Positions 26,758-35,432 of a stretch of DNA of 49,966 nt are shown here, piece by piece. Source of the DNA: Pelagicoccus sp. SDUM812002 (GTDB taxonomy: Bacteria > Verrucomicrobiota > Verrucomicrobiia > Opitutales > Opitutaceae); contig NZ_JARXHX010000026.1 in NCBI RefSeq assembly GCF_031127835.1, positions 1-49,966 of the forward strand, read 5' to 3'. Position 1 is the stretch's first letter, and every line of letters starts with the position of its first letter. Position numbers and translations under genes: made by a program. The notes below the pieces were generated by a model. The model searched no databases. It worked only from the letters and a program-made list of their open reading frames with translations, and was not told where the DNA came from.

Positions 26758-28536
26758 TCAGTCCGTCGAAAATCTGATCTCGTTGTGGGGATCACTTTTA
26801 AGAATGCGGTAGAAAATGGGAGAATCAAATTGGGTCGTTGTGCTGAACCTGATGGGTTCGCCAGTTCCGCTAAGGGAATCGATGGTGCTGAAGCTGCCGT
26901 CTGGGGAGTCGCCCCTTTGCAGATGATAATCGAATCCGTATTCGGAATCGAACGACAGTGATAGGCTCGAGTCTTCGTGGACGGTCATGGCGGCGGCGAT
27001 TGGAGATGAAATGGTTTCAGGATGGCCGCGGTAGTGCTCCAGCGAGAGCGGGGCGTAGTTGAGATTGGCAGTCGTGGTGGCGGTGGTCGACGCTTGGGTG
27101 CTGACGTTCAGCTCGAGCAGGTCGATGCCAAGGTTGGCAGCGTGGATATTTGGATCGACGGGGGTGATGGTGGCTTCGGCGAGATCAATCTCGGTCGCGG
27201 AAGGGGGCGTGAGACTGGAGTCCAGCTCGATGGCTCCGACGGCTGCGCGAGATGGGAGGTAGGTGCTGAGGTAGGCTTGGGACTGGGCATCGAGCTGAAG
27301 GACGCTTCCGGAAGCGCTTTTGGCGGCGGTGGCTTGCAGGCTGGAGTCGAGGCTTAGATGGATCTTTGGCTCGGCACCTTGGGCTTGGCTCGTCAGCGTG
27401 GCGAAGCAGCGTTGCGCGTTTATTCCTACCAGTTGCAGTGTTTCGGTCTCGAGGGCGTCGAAGCCTGCTTGCTGAGTGAGGGAACCGTCGGCGGTGGAAA
27501 GGCGTGCGAGGGCTGCGTCGGTGGCGAAGAGGACTCCGGAGTTCGGGCTGGAGCCGGCGAGCAGAAGGGAGTTGCCGTCCCTGATGACAGGTGAGCCTCC
27601 GTAGGAAAAGCCTTCCAGGGTCTGTGTGAAGCTCAATGAGCCGCTGCTCGAAAGGCAAGCGAGGTGAGTGGAGGGAACGCTGCTGAAGGGTTGGCCGGGA
27701 ACGCCAACGGTAGTGTCAGGAAGGGCGACGAGCAGGTCGTCGTCGACGACGCAGGAGAGATCGATCGTTCGGCTGACGGTTTCGATGGCGAATGCGCGTG
27801 ACCAGTTGAGGGTTCCTGAGTTGTTGATGCTGAGGACGAAGAATGTGTTGTTGAAGGTGCTCTTGCTTTGGTTTCGCAGGGATTTGTGGATGGTCAGGTA
27901 GTAGTGGTCGCCTCCCGAGGTGCTGTGGAGCCTGGCGGATTGCGAGGAGTCTGCATCTGGGGCGATGGAAAGGAATCCGGAAGAGGTGTATTTGTTTTCG
28001 AATACGAGGGATCCGTCTGGGGCGAAGACAGCGAACTGCTGCGAACTACCGCGATTTTGCAGAATTCCCACTCGTGAGTTTGGCAGAAAGGTGAGTTCGG
28101 TTTGTGCGGACTCGGCGGCAAAGGGGTATTTAATGGAGTAGGATGAGGAGAGGTCGCTGCTGTTGATTCGCACCAATTCTAGATGCTGCACGTCGCTGCG
28201 ATAGGCGAACGCGTGCTCAGGGCTTGCTGAGTCGCTTTGAAACTCGATCGAGGGAGTGGCGGAAGTGAGGGTCCAGAGGAGTCTCCCGGAGGCGTCGATC
28301 CGAGCGTGCGAGCTGCTTTCGATCGTATTCGTCTCAGACTTCCGAAAGGTTGCGGAGGCGTTAAGCGAGTAGCCGCTGGCTTCGGAGCTGATTGACCCCG
28401 CAGAGAATGGGAAGCTGGCGGGATCATTGGCTCGGTACCAATCGTGCAAGTCGGCTTGAGCGTGCGGCAGGTTTAGCAGAAGGAGCGCCGCCATCAAAGG
28501 GAGGCGCGTGCGTGGAGGTGGAAAGTCGAATCTCAT
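26758..28536 (-). CDS. Secreted protein of unknown function
   Basis: A 592-residue protein with a signal peptide (hydrophobic MAALLLLNLPHAQA, cleaved near residue 28). The rest is Ser/Thr-rich and beta-strand-rich, with repeating units such as DASGRLLWTL, APDGSLVFENK and SSSGSLSFTQT that resemble blades of a PQQ- or SMP-type beta-propeller. The C-terminal region SLSLSFDSEYGFDYHLQRGDSPDGSF resembles the small beta domains that end many verrucomicrobial secreted proteins. It is divergent from the TonB-dependent receptor with 188 bp between them, so co-regulation is possible. No enzymatic motif is visible. Confidence 0.65.
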   Translation of the reverse strand: MRFDFPPPRTRLPLMAALLLLNLPHAQADLHDWYRANDPASFPFSAGSISSEASGYSLNASATFRKSETNTIESSSHARIDASGRLLWTLTSATPSIEFQSDSASPEHAFAYRSDVQHLELVRINSSDLSSSYSIKYPFAAESAQTELTFLPNSRVGILQNRGSSQQFAVFAPDGSLVFENKYTSSGFLSIAPDADSSQSARLHSTSGGDHYYLTIHKSLRNQSKSTFNNTFFVLSINNSGTLNWSRAFAIETVSRTIDLSCVVDDDLLVALPDTTVGVPGQPFSSVPSTHLACLSSSGSLSFTQTLEGFSYGGSPVIRDGNSLLLAGSSPNSGVLFATDAALARLSTADGSLTQQAGFDALETETLQLVGINAQRCFATLTSQAQGAEPKIHLSLDSSLQATAAKSASGSVLQLDAQSQAYLSTYLPSRAAVGAIELDSSLTPPSATEIDLAEATITPVDPNIHAANLGIDLLELNVSTQASTTATTTANLNYAPLSLEHYRGHPETISSPIAAAMTVHEDSSLSLSFDSEYGFDYHLQRGDSPDGSFSTIDSLSGTGEPIRFSTTTQFDSPIFYRILKSDPHNEIRFSTD

Positions 28537-28724
28537 GAAGATGGTTAAGGTTTGGACCTTAGCTTTCGATTACAATCAGAAATGTAATTGAAAATATGAT
28601 ACGGTTTTGCGCCATTGTGACAAGTACGTGACTGCAACGTGTTGTGGACATCGTTTCTCGTCAGGTCCCGGAGATTGGGGAACGTTGGCGGCTTCTCGTT
28701 TTTTGAACAAGGAACTGAAACAAC
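28537..28724. promoter_or_regulatory. Divergent intergenic region with an ATTACA-TGTAAT inverted repeat
   Basis: The 188-bp gap between the secreted protein (minus) and the TonB receptor (plus) holds ATTACA (28569-28574) and TGTAAT (28583-28588) as an inverted repeat. It lies in an AT-rich stretch that could be a promoter. The LacI-family regulator of the locus could bind nearby, but no CG-centred LacI-type palindrome is clear. Confidence 0.35.
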
Positions 28725-31700
28725 ATGAATTTACCAAAACAATTAACGTCGCTCGCAGGAGTGAGCGTGCTTTCCCTTCTGGGAGTAAACGCCCAAGCTG
28801 CGACGATTGAAGGTCACGTCCGAGATGATGATCAGTCGCTCTTCATCGAGGGCGCTAATGTCGTGATCAAGGAAACGGGCGATTCCGTATACACTGAGAG
28901 AGGCGGGCGTTTCGTCCTATCCGACTTAGCAGCGGGATCCTACACGCTTGAGATGAAAGCGCAGGGCTATCCTCTCGAAGTTATGAAGGTCGATTTAAAC
29001 GACGCGGACGATATGGCGACCGCCAATTTCATACTTCGCGTCGACGTAGTGGAACTCGAGGGCTTCACGGTTAAGGGTTCGTTGATTGGCGAGGCCAAAG
29101 CCCAGAATATCCAAAAGTCCTCTCAGAATCTGGTAAACGCAGTGTCATCGGACGCCCTGGGGCAATTCGTCGACAGGAACGCTGCAGAGGCTCTGCAGCG
29201 TGTACCGGGTGTCACAGTGGAGGATAGCCAAGGCGAAGGAAAGTTCGTCATCATACGCGGTGCGGATCCGCAGCTGAGCAACATCATGTTGGACGGTATC
29301 GAGGTGGCGACTCCGGAAGAAAACGGCCGGCAAACCGGCTTGAATATTGTGACGGTAGATCAGCTGGAGCGCTTGGAGGTCTCCAAAACCTGGTTACCAA
29401 ATCAGAAAGGTGGCGTGATCGGCGGCACGGTTAATCTAATAACGCGAAGCGCTTTGGACCGTGGTGGACGGTTTGGCTCGGTCGAGGCAGCCTTCACGCA
29501 ATACGATTTGGCGGACGACGCGAGTCATCGCTTCAACCTCACCTTTGGCGATGTCTTGAGCAACAAGGACCTGCCTTTTCTGGGAAACAAGATGGTGGGC
29601 GTGCAGTTTTCGGTAAATATGTCGGAAGACCAGCGTGCAACCGAAACTCTCTCGGCCGGATGGGATCCTTCTCCGGCCCCGCTCCTGCAGGGTGATCCGA
29701 TTCTTGGATACGTTTTGAATGAGACAAACTTCAATGACTTCAAGATCACCAGAGAACGCAAGGGCTTCAGTGGTCGTGTAGAGTTGGACCTAGCGGAGGC
29801 GCACGAGGTCTACCTCGCCTTTTCGCACAACGAGTTTGATGACGAAGAAACGAATCGCGAGTCGGGCCGCGGCGCTCGTACGGGCGATAGCAACACTTAC
29901 GCCGGTACCCGTCGCTTGACTCCCGCGATCGCGGAGCAATTGGGCTTGGACCTGAGCGATCCGTTTAATGCGGACCGTATCAACACGATCGATCCGACTC
30001 AGGGGTCGCTGACGTATGCGGAAGCAATTCAGTTGGGCGATATCGTCTACGATGCGGACTTGAAGCAGTATACCTATTCTCGCTGGGGCGGTACGGTGTC
30101 GAACGAGTTTAGAAACATCCTCACCGAGGATAAGATCTTCACCTTTCAAGTGGGAGGAGAACACACATTCTTCGATGACGTCGACCTGGAGTGGAAGTAT
30201 TACCAGTCCGATGCTGAGCAAGATCGCGTTTCTCGTGGCATCGTTTTGGCCGGTTCGGGAGTGCAGGTCGAGTCTCTATCGGGTGGCGATGCGAATCGCC
30301 CATTGATCGAATCTCTGTCCGAGGGAGCCTTCTACGATGCCACGCTTTTCCAGATATCCGAGGATACTGCGGCGGGGCCTTACCACAACCTTGCGGACAG
30401 TGAAGACAAGCGTGACGGATTCGAGCTGAACGCATCTACGAGCTACGATTTCTTCGGATTTCGTATGAAGACGGAAGTGGGTGGGTCGTTCGATTTCCGG
30501 GACAAGGCCTATAATGTTAATAACAACAACTACAGCAGTCCGCTAGGTGCTTTTGACGACACCATGTATCCACTTAATCGGATACGTCTGTCGGATGAAG
30601 TCTTTTTCGGAGGCGAGAGCGACAGCTTTGTCGAGAATTTCGGTGAGAATTTCCTTTATGGTCCAACCTTCGATGTGGACAGCACTTTGGCCTTCCTGCG
30701 CGACCCCGGTAGTTTCGGGGCGGAGTTCGGTCAGCTGCCAAACGAGATCAATGCGAATTTCACCGACTCCGTCACCACGGATTACGTTGCTACGGAAGAC
30801 ATCATGGGCGGCTACCTCATGCAGACAATCCGCCGAGGGGATCTGCAGATCATCGCAGGTGCGCGTTATGAAAATACGGAGAACTCATTCGAGAACTTGG
30901 CGATCGCGACTCGCACGGCTGACGGGCAGTTTATTTCGCCCGCGTACTGGCGCTTCCTTGACGAGTCGGTCTACTCGAACGTGGTGGAGACGGAGCGTGA
31001 ATACGACTATTGGCTCCCTGCAGTGCATGTGCGTTACGACGTGAGCGATTCCTTGGTCTTGCGTGCTTCGGTTACGGAAACGATTTCCCGTCCGACTTTC
31101 ACTGACCTCGTACCGCGCGAGGTTCCAGGAATCAGCGGAGCGTTGTTCACAAATGTCATGGAGTTGCCGAACTTCGAGCTGCGTCCGTGGGAGTCTCGTA
31201 ACTACGACTTTTCGGTGGAGTACTACTTCGAGCCTTTGGGCACTGCTTCGATCGGGATCTTCGAAAAGGAGCTCGATGGACCGATCTATATTGAGCGTCG
31301 CGATGAAATTGGGCCGAACGATGAGACCGCCTATTACGCAGAGCTCTACAACAGCACCGGGCGCAACGTTTCGCCGTATACCTTTACGCGTCGCGTTAAC
31401 GGTGGAGAGGGTGAGCTGAGCGGTATCGAGTTTTCGTTCAACCGCAGCCTGAACATGCTTCCTGGATTCCTCAAGAACATGGCGGTCGACGCGAACTACG
31501 CGACCTTCGACTCAAGCGTGGAGCTCGTTACTTTCGAGCGTCTGGGCGAGGAAGTTCCGCTCTTCCGACAACCTGACGAGACGGCGAACTTCTCGCTCTC
31601 TTACGAGACTGACCGCTTCTTCGTTCGTGCGAGCTACAACTTGCGGGGAGCTTACTTGAACAGTGTCCGGGGGGGTGGCGTGATCGAGGAGCTGGAGTTG

Positions 31701-31919
31701 CTCGACGAGCCAGCCTACGCGCTCGATACCTATGTGGGCGAGAGCGAACGCCTCGACCTGATCGCCCGATACCAGCTTCGCGACGGGCTCAATCTCTTTT
31801 TCGAAGGTACAAACCTGACCAACGAGCCACTCATCCAGTATCGCGGAAACGAAACGCGGGTCACCTCAGTGCGCTACTCCAACCCCATCTACACGCTCGG
31901 CGTGAAATTGAACTACTAA
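28725..31919 (+). CDS. TonB-dependent outer-membrane receptor
   Basis: A 1064-residue receptor for active uptake across the outer membrane. Signal peptide residues 1-26 (cleaved after AQA). A carboxypeptidase-regulatory-like beta domain spans about 27-105 (IEGHVRDD through MKAQGYP). VVELEGFTVKG may be the TonB box. The plug (about 125-240) contains NAAEALQRVPGVTVEDSQGEGKFV, IRGADPQLSNIMLDG and GGTVNLITRS. A long beta-barrel ends in the aromatic-terminal GVKLNY. AAGGA upstream of the ATG gives a good ribosome-binding site. It heads the run with the lamin-tail protein and two phosphodiesterases, so the substrate may be an organic phosphodiester. Confidence 0.93.
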   Translation: MNLPKQLTSLAGVSVLSLLGVNAQAATIEGHVRDDDQSLFIEGANVVIKETGDSVYTERGGRFVLSDLAAGSYTLEMKAQGYPLEVMKVDLNDADDMATANFILRVDVVELEGFTVKGSLIGEAKAQNIQKSSQNLVNAVSSDALGQFVDRNAAEALQRVPGVTVEDSQGEGKFVIIRGADPQLSNIMLDGIEVATPEENGRQTGLNIVTVDQLERLEVSKTWLPNQKGGVIGGTVNLITRSALDRGGRFGSVEAAFTQYDLADDASHRFNLTFGDVLSNKDLPFLGNKMVGVQFSVNMSEDQRATETLSAGWDPSPAPLLQGDPILGYVLNETNFNDFKITRERKGFSGRVELDLAEAHEVYLAFSHNEFDDEETNRESGRGARTGDSNTYAGTRRLTPAIAEQLGLDLSDPFNADRINTIDPTQGSLTYAEAIQLGDIVYDADLKQYTYSRWGGTVSNEFRNILTEDKIFTFQVGGEHTFFDDVDLEWKYYQSDAEQDRVSRGIVLAGSGVQVESLSGGDANRPLIESLSEGAFYDATLFQISEDTAAGPYHNLADSEDKRDGFELNASTSYDFFGFRMKTEVGGSFDFRDKAYNVNNNNYSSPLGAFDDTMYPLNRIRLSDEVFFGGESDSFVENFGENFLYGPTFDVDSTLAFLRDPGSFGAEFGQLPNEINANFTDSVTTDYVATEDIMGGYLMQTIRRGDLQIIAGARYENTENSFENLAIATRTADGQFISPAYWRFLDESVYSNVVETEREYDYWLPAVHVRYDVSDSLVLRASVTETISRPTFTDLVPREVPGISGALFTNVMELPNFELRPWESRNYDFSVEYYFEPLGTASIGIFEKELDGPIYIERRDEIGPNDETAYYAELYNSTGRNVSPYTFTRRVNGGEGELSGIEFSFNRSLNMLPGFLKNMAVDANYATFDSSVELVTFERLGEEVPLFRQPDETANFSLSYETDRFFVRASYNLRGAYLNSVRGGGVIEELELLDEPAYALDTYVGESERLDLIARYQLRDGLNLFFEGTNLTNEPLIQYRGNETRVTSVRYSNPIYTLGVKLNY

Positions 31920-31944
31920 TTTTGGTCACGAAACCACATTTGTC

Positions 31945-34900
31945 ATGAAAAACAGAATACATTTCTCAAACTTCCGACGTTGCTTACTGGGAACTGCTTT
32001 ATTGGCAGCGACGAGTGCGGCGAACGGCGCGACCGTTTCCGCTTTGCAAGAAAGTTTCGAAACGGATGGGGCGGGATCGCGCTATCTCGTGGAGAACGGG
32101 GCAGACGATGGTGCCGCGGATTTCTTTGCCCGTCGTCAGGAGTTCTCAAACGGAACAGTTGCGGCCGGTGGAACCATCGATGGCGATTGGCTTTTCGGCG
32201 CCCGCGACATCGATAATGCGACTAACTTCACCTCGAGCGTGCAAGACTTGCTCGCTCAAGAGGGACGCCTGACCTGGAGCGGAATCGATATTTCCGGTTT
32301 GGGGAATCTACAGCTGACCATGGCGGTGGCTGAAGGTGGAGAAGGTTTTGAGCCTAACAACACGCTTCTAATCGAAATTCGCGTGGACTCGGGCGAGTGG
32401 ATCAACATCGGCGGTTTTAGAAGCCGTGGCACCAATGCTCCAGCCCGCTACTTTGTTGGCGGCGCCTCGACACTAACAGGTGTCGACAGCCCGCGGTTAG
32501 TGCCTGAATTCGTGGACTTCGATTGGCCGATCAACATGTCCGGCTCCACCTTGGACCTGCGTGTCACATTCAACTCGAATGCCGATGCGGAGGACTACTA
32601 TCTCGATAACGTTCGGGTGACCGGCGATAACGCGGCTTCCTTCTTTGGCCTGAACCTTGAGCAAGAGACTTTCCAGGAACCAGCCGATTCCGCCTTGGAG
32701 ACGTCGCTGCAGATTCAACTATCGACTCCGGCTCCGGCGGGTGGACTGGAGGTCTCTCTTGGTTTAACTGAGATCGCTCGCAATACGGTCAACCTGCCTG
32801 ACACGCTTCAGGTCCCCGCAGGTCAGACTTCCGTCGCTCTACCGTTTGAAATTCGCCAAGATGGACAGTTCACGGGTATGAAGATTATCGAAGTCGATTT
32901 CGAAGCGGAAGGCTACTCGACCGAGCGGCTTCGCTTCAGAGTTGAGAACACGACACCGCAGCCGCGTGTAGTGATGATGGAACTACTGAATGTTAATCCA
33001 GGAGTGACCGAGCTCGACTTGATCGGCGACTCGAACGGAGACGGTTTCCGCGACGGAAGCGGTGACGATTTCGTGGAGATCGTTAACTTCGAGGACTATC
33101 CGGTCGATATCAGCGGCTGGACGATTTCCGACGACTTGGGCATCCGCCACCAATTCGAGGAAGGTTCCGTGATCGGAGCGGGCCGTGCGATCGTGGTCTT
33201 TGGCGGTGGAAATCCCACGGGAGTATTTGGTGGAGCGACCATCCAAAAGTCGTCCTCGGGCCTCTTGGCTTTCAATTCGAATCGCCCTGAGATCGCCAGT
33301 TTGGTAGCTCGACTGGGAGGCTTGGTGGAGACGGTCGACCTTTTGATCGATGGTGATATCTATCCCGTCGAGCCGAACGGCGGCTCAATACACCGCTCCC
33401 AAGGAGTGGCTGGTGCGGACTTCACGATCCACTCGCAAATTAGTGGGGCGAACAATACGCTCTTCTCTCCAGGAACCTTGCCGAATGGTCAGCCGTACTT
33501 CACTCCGGAAAACTTGCTTTCGATCTCGCTGAGCAAGACTGCGATTCGTGAAGACGAAACCGGCGAGGCTACCATCGCTACGGTTTCGCTGGAATCGGCT
33601 GCTCCAGCTGGCGGGATGCTAGTGAATATCGAGAGTAATGGATACACGGTAGACGGTGACGGTGCGATTGTGCCGGATGAAATTACGCTGGAGTCCACCA
33701 CGGTGATGATTCCAGAAGGGCAGAGCACTGCTACGTTTCCAATTAGTGGGTACGACGACGAGCTGCTCGACGGAGTACGCGATGTTCGCATCGTGGTACG
33801 CTCAGGACCCGACATATTGCCAGCCTTGGCTATCTTGAAGGTGGAGGACATCGAGCCGAATCCGTTCAATATCGTGATCAGCGAAGTCATGCCGATGATT
33901 CTCGGCACCGGAGCGGATATCAATCGCAACGGTGTCTTGGAAGAAGCGGTAGGCGACAAGTTTATCGAGTTCGTGAATTTGTCAGGGTTCGTGACAGATA
34001 TGTCTGGCTGGCAGATTCGCGTATCCGAAACGGCTGGCGCATCTGCTCCTGAAATTGTTCACACCTTTCCAGAAGCGACTTACTTGAACGATCAAGGAGC
34101 CTTGGTGGTGTTCGGGCGCGTGACGGAAGAGACCTTAGCGGCTCGTGTGTCGACTTTCGGAAACGCGGTGATCCAAGGAGCTGCCAATCCGGACGGTTCC
34201 GTGCGGGCTAATGGTTTGTCGATCCAGAGAAATCAGGATACGACCATCGAGTTGCTCAACGCCGAAGGATTTCAAGTCGCGATCGCTGAATACGAGTCGG
34301 ATATTGGAAACCAAGCGATGGCGATCACGCGCGCTCCAGAATTGGATGGGGAATTGACGCTCCACCTAGAAGCGACGCAAGGCGAATTCATCGTCTACTC
34401 GCCCGGCTTGACGTTCATGGGCGAGGCGTATGCTGGAAATGGCGACGCGGAGATTCCGGAGGAACCAGTAGCGGAAGCGGACGAGAAACAAGCTGACGCT
34501 GTCAGCAGCAAGAGTAAGGTGGCCGAACCGTTCACGCCTGCTCGTTTCGTCTACGCTGGCGCGGGTGGCTCTGTTTCCGCTACGCCATCTGGATCGATGG
34601 TATTAGGATTCGAGCTTCAAGGAGAACAGGCAGTTCCGGTCTTGCTCAGAGCTGTAAGCGAGAGCTCCAGCGACATCGACCCGAGGATCGACCTGTATCG
34701 ACAAACAGAATACGGAAGCTATGAGCCGATCTCCTCAAACGATAATTGGGATCTCTCCTTGGCTCCGGCGATGGCCGAGCTGGGAGCGTCTGCTCTGGTC
34801 GATTCTAGCATGGATGCCGCGACCCAGGCTTCGCTCGAGCCGGGCATTTACACGGCGGTCGTGTCAACCCAAGTCGGGGCGGGGCAGGTTCTCGGGGAGA

Positions 34901-35337
34901 TCTACTTGCCGTCTGCTGGTGAAGGCGTCCATGGACTAGGTAATGTCTCTAGTCTGACGCGTATCGATGCCAATGGTCAGCCGGCTACGCTCGATTTCAT
35001 TGCCGATGGCGGCAACAACAGCCGCTATATGGTCCGTGCCATCGGGCCGGGACTAGCGACTTGGCGCGTTGATCCGGTGGCGGAGGATCCGGAGCTCGCG
35101 GTGTTTGATTCCGCCGGTGTCGAGATTGCCCGCAACGACGATTGGCAGAGTGGAGATTTCACATGGCTCTCCAGCGATGCTGCGATCAGCCCTCTGGTTG
35201 AGGGCAGTGCGGATGCGGCGGTCTACGTTGAGTCGCAAGACGGAGCCTTTTCAGCGGAGGTCGAAGCTCAAGCTGGCGGAAGCGTATTGCTCGAGCTGTT
35301 TGACTTAGGCGAGACCTCGGAAAGCCTCCTGCAGTAG
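31945..35337 (+). CDS. Secreted lamin-tail and Calx-beta domain protein
   Basis: A 1130-residue secreted protein. Signal peptide to about residue 28. An N-terminal beta-sandwich (about 30-235) and a Calx-beta-like domain (about 236-340) precede a lamin-tail domain (about 342-480; VVMMELLNVNP, DFVEIVNFEDYPVDISGWTI). A second Calx-beta-like region (about 527-640; ISLSKTAIREDETGEATI) and second lamin-tail domain (about 644-800; KFIEFVNLSGFVTDMSGW) follow. An acidic linker (about 838-860) leads to two related beta domains (868 to end), the last with FIADGGNNSRYMVRAIGPGL typical of verrucomicrobial secreted proteins. No catalytic motif is seen. Lamin-tail domains often accompany secreted nucleases and phosphatases. 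Confidence 0.8.
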   Translation: MKNRIHFSNFRRCLLGTALLAATSAANGATVSALQESFETDGAGSRYLVENGADDGAADFFARRQEFSNGTVAAGGTIDGDWLFGARDIDNATNFTSSVQDLLAQEGRLTWSGIDISGLGNLQLTMAVAEGGEGFEPNNTLLIEIRVDSGEWINIGGFRSRGTNAPARYFVGGASTLTGVDSPRLVPEFVDFDWPINMSGSTLDLRVTFNSNADAEDYYLDNVRVTGDNAASFFGLNLEQETFQEPADSALETSLQIQLSTPAPAGGLEVSLGLTEIARNTVNLPDTLQVPAGQTSVALPFEIRQDGQFTGMKIIEVDFEAEGYSTERLRFRVENTTPQPRVVMMELLNVNPGVTELDLIGDSNGDGFRDGSGDDFVEIVNFEDYPVDISGWTISDDLGIRHQFEEGSVIGAGRAIVVFGGGNPTGVFGGATIQKSSSGLLAFNSNRPEIASLVARLGGLVETVDLLIDGDIYPVEPNGGSIHRSQGVAGADFTIHSQISGANNTLFSPGTLPNGQPYFTPENLLSISLSKTAIREDETGEATIATVSLESAAPAGGMLVNIESNGYTVDGDGAIVPDEITLESTTVMIPEGQSTATFPISGYDDELLDGVRDVRIVVRSGPDILPALAILKVEDIEPNPFNIVISEVMPMILGTGADINRNGVLEEAVGDKFIEFVNLSGFVTDMSGWQIRVSETAGASAPEIVHTFPEATYLNDQGALVVFGRVTEETLAARVSTFGNAVIQGAANPDGSVRANGLSIQRNQDTTIELLNAEGFQVAIAEYESDIGNQAMAITRAPELDGELTLHLEATQGEFIVYSPGLTFMGEAYAGNGDAEIPEEPVAEADEKQADAVSSKSKVAEPFTPARFVYAGAGGSVSATPSGSMVLGFELQGEQAVPVLLRAVSESSSDIDPRIDLYRQTEYGSYEPISSNDNWDLSLAPAMAELGASALVDSSMDAATQASLEPGIYTAVVSTQVGAGQVLGEIYLPSAGEGVHGLGNVSSLTRIDANGQPATLDFIADGGNNSRYMVRAIGPGLATWRVDPVAEDPELAVFDSAGVEIARNDDWQSGDFTWLSSDAAISPLVEGSADAAVYVESQDGAFSAEVEAQAGGSVLLELFDLGETSESLLQ

Positions 35338-35374
35338 TCTGACGAGAGCGAGAATATCGTCTCTTTTATCTAAC

Positions 35375-35405
35375 GGCAACCGGCGGAGAATCTTCGTCGG
35401 TTGCC
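35375..35405 (+). other. Strong intercistronic hairpin
   Basis: An 11-bp stem with one wobble (35375-35385 with 35395-35405) and a nine-base loop lies between the lamin-tail gene and the phosphoesterase gene, only 28 bases before the next start. No T-tract follows. It may stabilise upstream mRNA or modulate readthrough in the operon. Confidence 0.5.
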
Positions 35406-35432
35406 CTGTATCAGAATAAAAACACAATTTTA

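Noticed and set aside
26611-26961. A plus-strand open frame of 116 residues after the tRNA
   Set aside because: It runs antisense to the end of the 592-residue secreted protein and has no recognisable domain.
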